Assembly: GCA_947651225.1 (NCBI GenBank)
Contig: CANSYK010000031.1
Span: forward strand, 1 to 39,114
Length of the DNA stretch: 39,114 nt
From: an uncultured bacterium
GTDB taxonomy: Bacteria; Bacillota; Clostridia; Lachnospirales; Lachnospiraceae
Reading direction: 5' to 3'
The notes under the pieces are model-generated. The model ran no database searches and was not told the DNA's origin. It saw only the letters and a program-made list of their open reading frames with translations. Position 1 is the stretch's first letter. Every line of letters begins with the position of its first letter. The position numbers and the translations under genes were made by a program. Below, one piece after another: positions 19,181-27,211 of the stretch.

Positions 19181-21718
19181 TCACACTTCTTCCTTTAAAA
19201 AACATTTTTCATAGACATCGCCACGCACTACTCCATAATAAATATCCCCCTCAAAAATTTCGCAGCCAATTGAACGGGCAATTTCTTCTTGCAGTTGTGT
19301 CTGGATTCCCCCACAGGCAACCTCCAGTCCAAGCTCATGCACCATTTCTACAATTTTAGAAAAGATAATCTGCTCCGTTTCCCGTCTGGCATTCTTACGG
19401 AAATATTCTCCATGAAACTTAATCCCTGCAACCGGCAGACGACGCAGAGCGTGGACAGCCGTATGGTCTGAAGAGAACCGACTAATTACTACCCGATAGC
19501 CTCTCTGGCTTAAAGCTCTTAATGCCATCTCAAAATTTGCCGTCAAATCTGAAAAATATTGCTCCTGTATTTCAAATATAATATCATGCGGCTCTAATTT
19601 ATTTGATTTTACCATCTCGTCAATTTTGCTCACTGCATTCTGCATACTAAGCTGTCCTGTCGTAACATCTATGGACACTGGCATGATTTTCTTGCCACTC
19701 GCTTTCCATGCCCCCAAATTGGCACATACAATAGAAAGTGCATAAAATACAATCTGCTGTACAGCGCTGCTTCTCTCCACATAACGCCCCAGTTCCTCCA
19801 GGGAAAGATAGTCACCTCCTGGCAGCGGCACCCTTGGAACTGCCTTGCAACCAATTACATTTTCTTTATCCCCACGAATACGCGGCAGATAACAGATTTC
19901 AACCGTGTGATTTGCGATTGACTTTTCAATATTCTCTATAATCTCTTCCTCTCGGGTACGGCTGTTTTGCAGAGCATCTGTATAAATTGCATAGTGGTTT
20001 CCTCTGGTACCTTTAATACTTCTTCTGGCAATGTCCGCTTTCCCTAACATATCCATTATATCTGTATCTTCTGGCTGAATCAGGTAAATTCCACTGGTAG
20101 TTCCACTTGTGCTGTAATTTCTCTTTTCCTCAATATCTGTCTGCGTCTGAAGCATATGTGATATCTTCTTTAACAGTTCCCCATGACTTTGGTATACAAA
20201 AAATACAATAAAATAATCACCGCTGATACGGGAACATATATTTTCATACGCCATATGTGCCTGCAGCACTTTTGCCAGATCCTTTAATACCTCATCGCCA
20301 ATAGAAATACCATAATGATATGTAAGCTTTTGGAAACCATTGACATCACAGCAAAGAAGCCCATAATGTTCATCCGCTTTTCGGCTTTTTAGCTGATTCT
20401 GTGCTTCCTCTATAAAAGAATCATATGACATCATAGACGTAACATCATCCTGGAAGTTTGCCCTTGCTGTCCTTGCAATATTCAGAATTCTGCCTGTAAT
20501 ATCCTCTTTCGGAAGTGTTTCTGCCGTTTTTTTCTGTTCCGGCATATAAGAAGTATCTTCCAGAAGCATAGTCTCCCCATAGATAATATCTGGTGTATTT
20601 CCACCCTTTGAATCTACCGATATCATACTGACAGAACATGGATGATAATTCCCTTTTCCATCTCTCATACGATAAATTCCCTTTGCATGTCCAAGTTCTT
20701 TAATGCGCCCTGTAATATCCCTGGAAAAAATCTCTACATCATCTGAATGAATAAATGTCTTTAAATAATCAACAGAAAAAACATCCTGCAGCTCATCTTC
20801 GGAAGAATATGTCCCTTCCAGATATCCACTGCGGTACAGCGTTTGTTCTGGAATCAGATACGACCATTCTGTTTCTTTCATAAATTCCAGAAGGTACTTT
20901 GAACGGCGTACACTGTCCTCCATCTTCTGTTCCAGCCTCTTACGTGCCGTAATATCCATAATAATGCATAAATAAACCGGCATTCCTTTGTAATCATCTA
21001 CCCGGCAGCCATTGATATATGACCATCTAATTTCACCATTTTTGGAAACAATACGGCACTCAAAACTCAGTGCCCCCCTATTTTCTACAGCAGTATGCAC
21101 CATCCGCTCCACCATCGGCACATCTTCCTCATAAAGCACCACATTGCAATAGTTTCCAAAAAGAGACGCATACTCTACCCGGCTATACCCCGACAACCGA
21201 TAAAAGCCGTCATTTGCATATAAAATCGAATAATCAACCGCACATGCTTTAACCACTCCGCCCGGAACGCTGTTCGTGATCAATTCCGCTTCCCTTTTTG
21301 CATTGTATGCTGCATCCAGAGCCTGTTTTTGTCTGGTTACATCAAGAGCAGAGCAATAATACATAATTTCGCTCTCTGTCTGTACTGTCTGTGCCGTCAG
21401 TGACAGCCAACGCACCAGGCCATCTTTTTTCTGTACACGGAACTCTAACTGTAAAAGCCCTCCTGCTGCCGTCTGCCTTGCAATCAGATTGCGTACTTTC
21501 TGTTTCTCTTCTGGAACAATGACATCCATCAAACGCTTTCCATATTTTTCCTCAAACTCCTGCTGTGTATACTGCAAAAGAGCGTAAAATTTTTTATTGG
21601 CATAACATACATCAATATCCGGTACTTTTTTCGCCGTAAACATGGCACATTCCGACAAATCCATCAACCGTTCCAGTTCTTTTTTTACAAGTCCTCTTGT
21701 ACTGCTTTTCTTTTCCAT
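19181..21718 (-). CDS. PAS-GGDEF-EAL protein with degenerate catalytic motifs
   Basis: An 845-residue cytoplasmic protein: two clear PAS domains (about 15-130 and 150-258), a third PAS-like region (about 280-390), a GGDEF-fold domain (about 425-580) and an EAL-fold domain (about 590-838). The GGDEF signature is SGDYF at about 499-503. In the EAL domain GCKAVPRV replaces the EAL motif, SRFSSD replaces DDFGTG, and KFHGEYF replaces KIDRSF. Both domains therefore look unable to make or cleave cyclic di-GMP; a sensory or effector role is inferred. The start at 21718 is chosen over 21754 because GAAGGGGGTG lies just upstream. Confidence 0.85.
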   Translation of the reverse strand: MEKKSSTRGLVKKELERLMDLSECAMFTAKKVPDIDVCYANKKFYALLQYTQQEFEEKYGKRLMDVIVPEEKQKVRNLIARQTAAGGLLQLEFRVQKKDGLVRWLSLTAQTVQTESEIMYYCSALDVTRQKQALDAAYNAKREAELITNSVPGGVVKACAVDYSILYANDGFYRLSGYSRVEYASLFGNYCNVVLYEEDVPMVERMVHTAVENRGALSFECRIVSKNGEIRWSYINGCRVDDYKGMPVYLCIIMDITARKRLEQKMEDSVRRSKYLLEFMKETEWSYLIPEQTLYRSGYLEGTYSSEDELQDVFSVDYLKTFIHSDDVEIFSRDITGRIKELGHAKGIYRMRDGKGNYHPCSVSMISVDSKGGNTPDIIYGETMLLEDTSYMPEQKKTAETLPKEDITGRILNIARTARANFQDDVTSMMSYDSFIEEAQNQLKSRKADEHYGLLCCDVNGFQKLTYHYGISIGDEVLKDLAKVLQAHMAYENICSRISGDYFIVFFVYQSHGELLKKISHMLQTQTDIEEKRNYSTSGTTSGIYLIQPEDTDIMDMLGKADIARRSIKGTRGNHYAIYTDALQNSRTREEEIIENIEKSIANHTVEICYLPRIRGDKENVIGCKAVPRVPLPGGDYLSLEELGRYVERSSAVQQIVFYALSIVCANLGAWKASGKKIMPVSIDVTTGQLSMQNAVSKIDEMVKSNKLEPHDIIFEIQEQYFSDLTANFEMALRALSQRGYRVVISRFSSDHTAVHALRRLPVAGIKFHGEYFRKNARRETEQIIFSKIVEMVHELGLEVACGGIQTQLQEEIARSIGCEIFEGDIYYGVVRGDVYEKCFLKEEV

Positions 21719-21866
21719 ATTTACACCCCCTTCATTGATTCTTTTTCTATTCAACTATATGAAAATACAATTTTAACAAACAAAAAACTTCTCTGGATAT
21801 ATAATAGCACATAAATCCATTCGAAACAATCTCCTATTGTTCAAAAAGTACACCCCAGCCTGGAAT

Positions 21867-21885
21867 GATTTTTAAACACGTTCTA
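21867..21885 (-). repeat. Dispersed repeat R2, copy 3
   Basis: Minus strand CTAGAACGTGTTTAAAAAT, downstream of the gal terminator. It is the most diverged of the three copies. Confidence 0.5.
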
Positions 21886-21898
21886 GCAATTTTCTGAA

Positions 21899-21930
21899 CA
21901 AAAAAAGGACACCTCCCTGAATTGGTGCCC
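21899..21930 (-). terminator. Terminator of the gal operon
   Basis: On the minus strand GGGCACC, then GGTGTCC, followed by a run of T (plus-strand A run ending at 21906). One G-U pair occurs in the stem. It lies about 70 bp after galE. Confidence 0.8.
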
Positions 21931-21999
21931 TTTTCCATATTATTTTTCTTAAGAACTTATATATACTCCTCTGGCTAATAAACAGCCATTCACCATTCT

Positions 22000-22989
22000 T
22001 TATTCCGCAAATCCATTTGGATGATTTTTATGCCACTTCCAGGCAGTTTCAATAATTTCCTCCAAATCAGCATGCTCTGGCTTCCAGCCAAGAACTTCTT
22101 TTGCCTTTGCACTGGATGCAATCAGCTTTGCAGGATCTCCGCTGCGGCGTGGCGCAACAACTGCTGGAATTGGATGACCTGTCACCTTACGTGCTGTCTC
22201 AATAACCTCTTTTACTGTGAATCCAACCCCATTTCCAAGGTTAAACACATTGCTTTCTTTTCCATCCATTAAATATTTCATTGCAAGAATGTGTGCCTGT
22301 GCAAGATCTGTTACATGAATATAATCTCGCACACAGGTTCCGTCCTTTGTGTCATAATCATCCCCAAAGATATTAATTGCCTCACGCTGTCCATTCGGCA
22401 CCTGAAGAATCAATGGAATCAAATGACTTTCTGGATTGTGCGCTTCTCCAATATGACCGTCTACATGTGCCCCACAGGCATTGAAATAGCGCAGCGCCAC
22501 ATAACGCAAGCCATGTGCAACCCCTGTCCATTTCATCATTTTTTCCATCGAAAGTTTTGTCTCTCCATATGGATTTGTCGGCTCAGTACGGTCTGTTTCC
22601 AAAATCGGAATACTCTCTGGTTCCCCATAAGTTGCTGCCGTTGAAGAAAATACGATCTTATCAACATCATGTGCAACCATACTCTGCAACAGAACTTTCG
22701 TCCCATTCAGATTGTTGTCATAATATTTCAAAGGATCAGTCATGCTTTCTCCCACCAGAGAATTTGCCGCAAAATGGATTACCCCATCAATCTTTTCCTT
22801 TTCAAAAACGCTGTCCACAAATGCACGGTCACGGATATCCCCCTGATAAAAAACCGCCTTCGGATGAACTGCCTCAATATGCCCTGTTTCAAGGTTGTCT
22901 ACAATCACAACCTCTTCCCCTGCATCAATTAATTCACTAACCGTATGGGAACCAATATAACCTGCCCCTCCAAGTACTAATACTTTCAT
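22000..22989 (-). CDS. galE: UDP-glucose 4-epimerase
   Basis: A 329-residue short-chain dehydrogenase-type epimerase interconverting UDP-galactose and UDP-glucose. The NAD-binding GGAGYIGSH is at residues 7-15; the catalytic Ser-Tyr-Lys set is in FSSTAATYG and NPYGETK. The start at 22989 is preferred over the longer frame (23016) because GGAGG lies seven bases upstream. It is the last gene of GH53-galT-galK-galE. Confidence 0.97.
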   Translation of the reverse strand: MKVLVLGGAGYIGSHTVSELIDAGEEVVIVDNLETGHIEAVHPKAVFYQGDIRDRAFVDSVFEKEKIDGVIHFAANSLVGESMTDPLKYYDNNLNGTKVLLQSMVAHDVDKIVFSSTAATYGEPESIPILETDRTEPTNPYGETKLSMEKMMKWTGVAHGLRYVALRYFNACGAHVDGHIGEAHNPESHLIPLILQVPNGQREAINIFGDDYDTKDGTCVRDYIHVTDLAQAHILAMKYLMDGKESNVFNLGNGVGFTVKEVIETARKVTGHPIPAVVAPRRSGDPAKLIASSAKAKEVLGWKPEHADLEEIIETAWKWHKNHPNGFAE

Positions 22990-23017
22990 CTTTATACCTC
23001 CATTCCTGTCATTCACA

Positions 23018-24181
23018 TTAAAATGTTACTGGGCCATCTCCAATATCTACTACATAAAAATCAGCCGCATAGCCAATTTTCTCTTCATACTCTCTTCCCA
23101 CTTCGCTAATAAAATTATCTACCTTATCTTCTTCTACAATGCTGACTGTGCACCCGCCAAAGCCGGCTCCGGTCATTCGGGAACCAATTACACCTTCCTG
23201 CCTCCATGCTGCTTCCACCATAGTATCCAGCTCAATCCCTGTCACTTCATAATCCTTGCTAAGTGATACATGGGACTCATTCATTAATTTACCAAACAAT
23301 GCAATATTATTGTTATTTAAAGCCTCAACCGCTTTTATGGTTCTCTGGTTTTCATATACAGCATGCTTTGCACGGCGTATTCTTACTTCATCCTGAATTG
23401 CTAGCTTATGCTCTTCAAATTGCTCCTCTGTCAGTTCTCCAAGACTCTTGATCTCCACTTCTTTTTGCAACTCAGCAAGAGCTGTTTCACACTCACTTCG
23501 CCGCTCATTGTATTTAGAATCACCAAGGCCACGCTTTTTATTCGTGCAGCCAATCACGATTTTTGCGCCATCCAGCTTTACCGGAGCATATTGATAAGAT
23601 AAATCTGCCGTATCAAGGAAAATAGCATGATCCTTTTTCCCCATTGCAATGGCGAACTGATCCATAATTCCACAGTTTACCCCATTAAATTTGTTTTCAG
23701 AATACTGTCCAATTAACGCCAGATCCTGATTACTTACCTCAAAACCATAAAAGTCACGCAGAATATGGCCTGTCAGAACTTCTACGGAAGCAGAAGAAGA
23801 AAGCCCAGAGCCATTTGGAATATTACCAAATAAAAGCAAATCCATTCCACAGTCTACGGAATAACCTTTTTCCTGAAAAGCCCACATAACCCCCTTTGGG
23901 TAATTTGTCCAATCTGCTTCCTTTTCTGGCTTTAACCCTTCCACAGAAGATTCCAATACCCCAAGCTCTTCAAAATTCATGGAGTAAAAGCGCAGCACTT
24001 TGTCCTCTCTTTTTCTTGCCACACCATAAGTTCCAATCGTCAGCGCACAGGGAAATACGTGACCACCATTGTAATCGGTATGTTCTCCAATCAGATTGAC
24101 ACGTCCTGGCGCAAAATAAACCTTAGCTCCTTCAGCGTCACCAAAAACTTCTGTAAATTTTTCCAATACTTCTTTTTTCAT
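23018..24181 (-). CDS. galK: Galactokinase
   Basis: A 387-residue GHMP kinase phosphorylating galactose at C1. The family signature GRVNLIGEHTDYNGG lies near residue 25, the ATP loop PNGSGLSSSASVE near 122, and GAGFGGCTVS near 340. The start at 24181 (MKKEVLEKF) is preferred to 24193 because GGAG lies six bases upstream of it. It sits 36 bp after galT and 28 bp before galE. Confidence 0.97.
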   Translation of the reverse strand: MKKEVLEKFTEVFGDAEGAKVYFAPGRVNLIGEHTDYNGGHVFPCALTIGTYGVARKREDKVLRFYSMNFEELGVLESSVEGLKPEKEADWTNYPKGVMWAFQEKGYSVDCGMDLLLFGNIPNGSGLSSSASVEVLTGHILRDFYGFEVSNQDLALIGQYSENKFNGVNCGIMDQFAIAMGKKDHAIFLDTADLSYQYAPVKLDGAKIVIGCTNKKRGLGDSKYNERRSECETALAELQKEVEIKSLGELTEEQFEEHKLAIQDEVRIRRAKHAVYENQRTIKAVEALNNNNIALFGKLMNESHVSLSKDYEVTGIELDTMVEAAWRQEGVIGSRMTGAGFGGCTVSIVEEDKVDNFISEVGREYEEKIGYAADFYVVDIGDGPVTF

Positions 24182-24217
24182 CGCAATCTCCATTTCTATG
24201 CTAATCCTACCATTTTC

Positions 24218-25714
24218 CTACAAAGTTTCAACAAAACGTCCAAAGGCTTCCCTTCCCTCAGGAGTACATTTATAAACACCTGCATTTTCCAGAACGTGTA
24301 CAAAGACCTCGCCAACCTCTGTCTTCAGAATCTCCATAATATTTTCTGATGTGACAGAATCGTATTTCGGAAGAAATTCTTCTACCCAATCCGCATGCTT
24401 TTCCAATTCCTTATCTGCACGAATATCTTTCTTTGCAAGAATCGCATCTGCAAGATCTGCAAGCTCCTGCTTCAACCTGGCCGGAAGCACTGCAAGCCCC
24501 ATTACCTCAATCAGGCCGATGTTTTCCTTTTTAATATGATGATATTCGCTGTGTGGGTGATATACCCCAAGAGGACATTCTTCTGTAGTAATATTATTCC
24601 TCAAGGTTAAATCCAATTCAAACAAATCCCCCTTCATACGGGCAATTGGTGTCACTGTATTATGCGGTTCCCCATCTGTTTCTGCCAGAATAAACGCCTC
24701 CTCATCTGTATAACCTCTCCAACAGTCTGTAATATGGGTTGCCAAATCAATCAAACACCCTGCATCCTTTGACTGAATCCTGATAACTGACAATGGCCAT
24801 TTTACAATACCAGCAGTCACATCTTCATATCCCGGAATCGTAAAATTCTTTTCAAAATCAGCCTTTGCCATGGCAAAGTCATAATGTCCGCCCTGATAAT
24901 GGTCGTGGCTTAAAATAGAGCCGCCCACAATCGGAAGGTCTGCATTCGAACCCATAAAATAATGAGGAAACTGTTTTACAAAATCAAACAATTTTACAAA
25001 GGTCGCCCTCTCTATTTTCATAGGAACATGCTGTCCATTAAATAAAATACAATGTTCATTATAATATCCATATGGAGAATACTGCAACCCCCAATCCGTA
25101 TCATTTATTGTCAAAGGAATAATACGGTGTGTTTCACGGGCTGGGTGGCTTACATGGCCTGCATATCCTACATTTTCAATACAAAGCAGGCACTTAGGAT
25201 AACCACTCTGTTTCGCATTTTTTGCCGCTGCAATTGCCTTTGGATCTTTTTCCGGCTTTGAAAGATTAATAGACAAATCAATCACGCCATATGGGCTGTC
25301 AACTGTCCAACGTATGTCTTTACAAAGGCGGTATCTGCGGATATAATCTGTATCCTGGCTGAACTTATAAAAATAATCTGTCGCCGCTTCCGGTGATTCT
25401 TTATACTTTTCCCAGAATTTTTGAATCACCTGTGCTGGTCTTGGCACCAAAGTATTCATAATCTTTGTATCAAACAAATCACGGAATACAATACTATCCT
25501 CTACCAATCCCTTCTCTACGGCAATATCTAAAAGTTCCGACAATGTTTCTTCTAAATTAATGCCTGTTGGGATATTTTCTGGTGCTTCATACTCTCTTTC
25601 CCCAAACAAATCCAGCAATAGATTTGTCGCATAAACCGTTTCAGCTTTGGTAAGCAATTCAGCTTCCAGACCATACTGCACTAACTTTGCTATACTTTCA
25701 TCCAATTTACCCAT
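24218..25714 (-). CDS. galT: Galactose-1-phosphate uridylyltransferase, class II
   Basis: A 498-residue Firmicutes-type (class II) GalT, longer than the 350-residue enterobacterial class. It transfers UMP from UDP-glucose to galactose-1-phosphate. The nucleotidyl-transfer histidine region is visible as SHDHYQGGHYDF near residue 276. GGAGG lies eight bases before the ATG at 25714; the open frame runs five codons further. It follows the intracellular GH53 gene on the same strand. Confidence 0.96.
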   Translation of the reverse strand: MGKLDESIAKLVQYGLEAELLTKAETVYATNLLLDLFGEREYEAPENIPTGINLEETLSELLDIAVEKGLVEDSIVFRDLFDTKIMNTLVPRPAQVIQKFWEKYKESPEAATDYFYKFSQDTDYIRRYRLCKDIRWTVDSPYGVIDLSINLSKPEKDPKAIAAAKNAKQSGYPKCLLCIENVGYAGHVSHPARETHRIIPLTINDTDWGLQYSPYGYYNEHCILFNGQHVPMKIERATFVKLFDFVKQFPHYFMGSNADLPIVGGSILSHDHYQGGHYDFAMAKADFEKNFTIPGYEDVTAGIVKWPLSVIRIQSKDAGCLIDLATHITDCWRGYTDEEAFILAETDGEPHNTVTPIARMKGDLFELDLTLRNNITTEECPLGVYHPHSEYHHIKKENIGLIEVMGLAVLPARLKQELADLADAILAKKDIRADKELEKHADWVEEFLPKYDSVTSENIMEILKTEVGEVFVHVLENAGVYKCTPEGREAFGRFVETL

Positions 25715-25751
25715 TACATTAACCTCCATCCATTTTTCATTTCTAATACAC

Positions 25752-25790
25752 TGTTACTATTACGGCTATTCTAAACATCATGTGAAAAAC
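25752..25790 (-). repeat. Dispersed repeat R1, copy 4 (long form)
   Basis: Plus strand GTTACTATTACGGCT (one base shorter), then TATTCTAAACATCAT and TGTGAAAAAC. It matches the long form at 1173-1214. It lies between the intracellular GH53 gene and galT. Confidence 0.6.
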
Positions 25791-25793
25791 AGA

Positions 25794-26897
25794 TTATGCT
25801 TGGAAATCCCGAATCACTGCCAGAGCCGGCAGCGCATTGCCGTCATAATCAAACAAAGCCTGATTCGCCCATTCATTTCCGCCCGGTCCTGCTTCCCCTG
25901 TATAAGCAAGCGCTGCTTCTGTCGCCCAGCCACAGCCCGGCACCGGAATCCATCCTGGCTCCCAGTAAAAGAAACCGCAGCCTTTAGGTACAGAGGAAAT
26001 CCTTCCCATAACATCCTTCATAAAATCCGCCTGCCCCTCTTTTGTCATAGGGTATTGCAGCCCTTCTACAAGCTTCGGGCTTGTTGCCATTCCCTTCCGC
26101 TCTTCTGGTGCCAATTCCTCATACTCTTCATAACTTTCCATCGTAAAGCCCATAGAAACCTCTGCCACAATCAGTTCCTTTTGATAACGTTTTGCCATGT
26201 CCCTCATATTGTATTCCAGTTCATCCAACGTTCCATGCCAAAAAGGATAATAAGACAAACCAATAATTTGAAAATCTTCTCCCCGTTTGATAAAATTATC
26301 AAACCATTCACGATACATTTCATTATTTCCGCCATTATCCAGATGTATCATAATTGGAATATCCTGGTCAACCGAACGTACCGCACGGATGCCTGCATTG
26401 ATATAACGGGCAATCGTATCAAACTCCGGCTTTTTGCCTGTCGGCCACAAAAGACCATTTGTCAGTTCATTCCCAACCTGAACCATTGTTGGTGCCGCAT
26501 GGTTTTTCATCAGCGTTTCCATTGTTTCTTTTGTAAAGTCATAAACTGCCTGTTCCAGTCTTTCCATACCATAATCCTTCCATGCCTTTGGCACAGTCTG
26601 TTTTCCCGGATCTGCCCAGAAATCACTGTAATGAAAATCCAATAAAAATCCCATATCAAGTTTCAAAGCACGTTTTGCCATAACAAGCGTCTTTTCCAAA
26701 TCATTTGTACCAGCACCATAAGGAGTGCCATCCTCTGCATATGGATCATTCCAAAGACGAAGCCGGACATAATTTGCACCATAGGACTTCAAAATTTCCA
26801 ACAAGTCGCCTTCTTTTCCATTATCATAATAATGTGCACCACATACTTCCTGTTCAATCAAGGTAGAAATATCCATTCCCTTAATAAATTCTGCCAT
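25794..26897 (-). CDS. Cytoplasmic endo-beta-1,4-galactanase, GH53
   Basis: A 367-residue GH53 enzyme without a signal peptide or accessory domain, so it should act inside the cell on imported galacto-oligosaccharides. The fold markers are RLRLWNDPY, LLDFHYSDFWADPGKQ and FFYWEPGW. The general acid is Glu144 (VQVGNELTNG) and the nucleophile Glu246 (IVAEVSMG). GGAGG six bases before the ATG at 26897 sets the start. It is followed by galT, galK and galE, coupling oligosaccharide cleavage to the Leloir pathway. A hairpin at 26947-26990 separates it from the upstream genes. Confidence 0.93.
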   Translation of the reverse strand: MAEFIKGMDISTLIEQEVCGAHYYDNGKEGDLLEILKSYGANYVRLRLWNDPYAEDGTPYGAGTNDLEKTLVMAKRALKLDMGFLLDFHYSDFWADPGKQTVPKAWKDYGMERLEQAVYDFTKETMETLMKNHAAPTMVQVGNELTNGLLWPTGKKPEFDTIARYINAGIRAVRSVDQDIPIMIHLDNGGNNEMYREWFDNFIKRGEDFQIIGLSYYPFWHGTLDELEYNMRDMAKRYQKELIVAEVSMGFTMESYEEYEELAPEERKGMATSPKLVEGLQYPMTKEGQADFMKDVMGRISSVPKGCGFFYWEPGWIPVPGCGWATEAALAYTGEAGPGGNEWANQALFDYDGNALPALAVIRDFQA

Positions 26898-26946
26898 ATC
26901 ATTCCTCCATAGCGGCAATTACTTTCATCGCAATTTTTCATTCTAT

Positions 26947-26990
26947 AAAAGGGCAGACGCATTATTTATAAACAAAAAATGCGCCCGCCC
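26947..26990 (-). terminator. Intra-locus terminator or attenuator
   Basis: Twelve-bp arms (26951-26962 and 26979-26990, with two G-U pairs) followed on the minus strand by TTTT. It lies between the zinc-ribbon gene and the cytoplasmic GH53 gene and could set the ratio of the two halves of the operon. Confidence 0.65.
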
Positions 26991-26998
26991 CCGTTCTT

Positions 26999-27211
26999 TT
27001 AATCGAAATCGGTGATTCGTTCTAACATCTTACGATAACGGAAACGTACCATTTCATTCTTTTCCAAAACATCCTTTTCACTGCCTGTGTACTGACACCG
27101 CATACAGTAGTATTCCTTTTTATCTTTATCATAAAACATATCAATATCCAAATCACGCATAAAGCAGGAAGGACATCTAAAATTTAATTTGCCTTTTCCA
27201 GATTGAGCCAT
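26999..27211 (-). CDS. Small zinc-ribbon protein
   Basis: A 70-residue protein with two CxxC knuckles, Cys13-Pro-Ser-Cys16 and Cys36-Met-Arg-Cys39, spaced as in zinc ribbons, then a charged helical tail (KNEMVRFRYRKMLERITDF). The start overlaps the end of the 613-residue gene by 28 bp, and AAGGAGG lies ten bases upstream, so translation is probably coupled. I do not recognise a named family. A partner or regulatory role for its neighbour is inferred from the overlap only. Confidence 0.7.
   Translation of the reverse strand: MAQSGKGKLNFRCPSCFMRDLDIDMFYDKDKKEYYCMRCQYTGSEKDVLEKNEMVRFRYRKMLERITDFD

Larger units (their letters stand above)
21719..21999. other. Intergenic region between galE and the PAS gene
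   Basis: It holds the galE operon terminator (21899-21930), an R2 repeat (21867-21885), and the leader of the PAS gene. No further gene is seen. Confidence 0.5.

Noticed and set aside
19181-21718. Active diguanylate cyclase or c-di-GMP phosphodiesterase
   Set aside because: The GG(D/E)EF, EAL and DDFG(T) motifs are all replaced.
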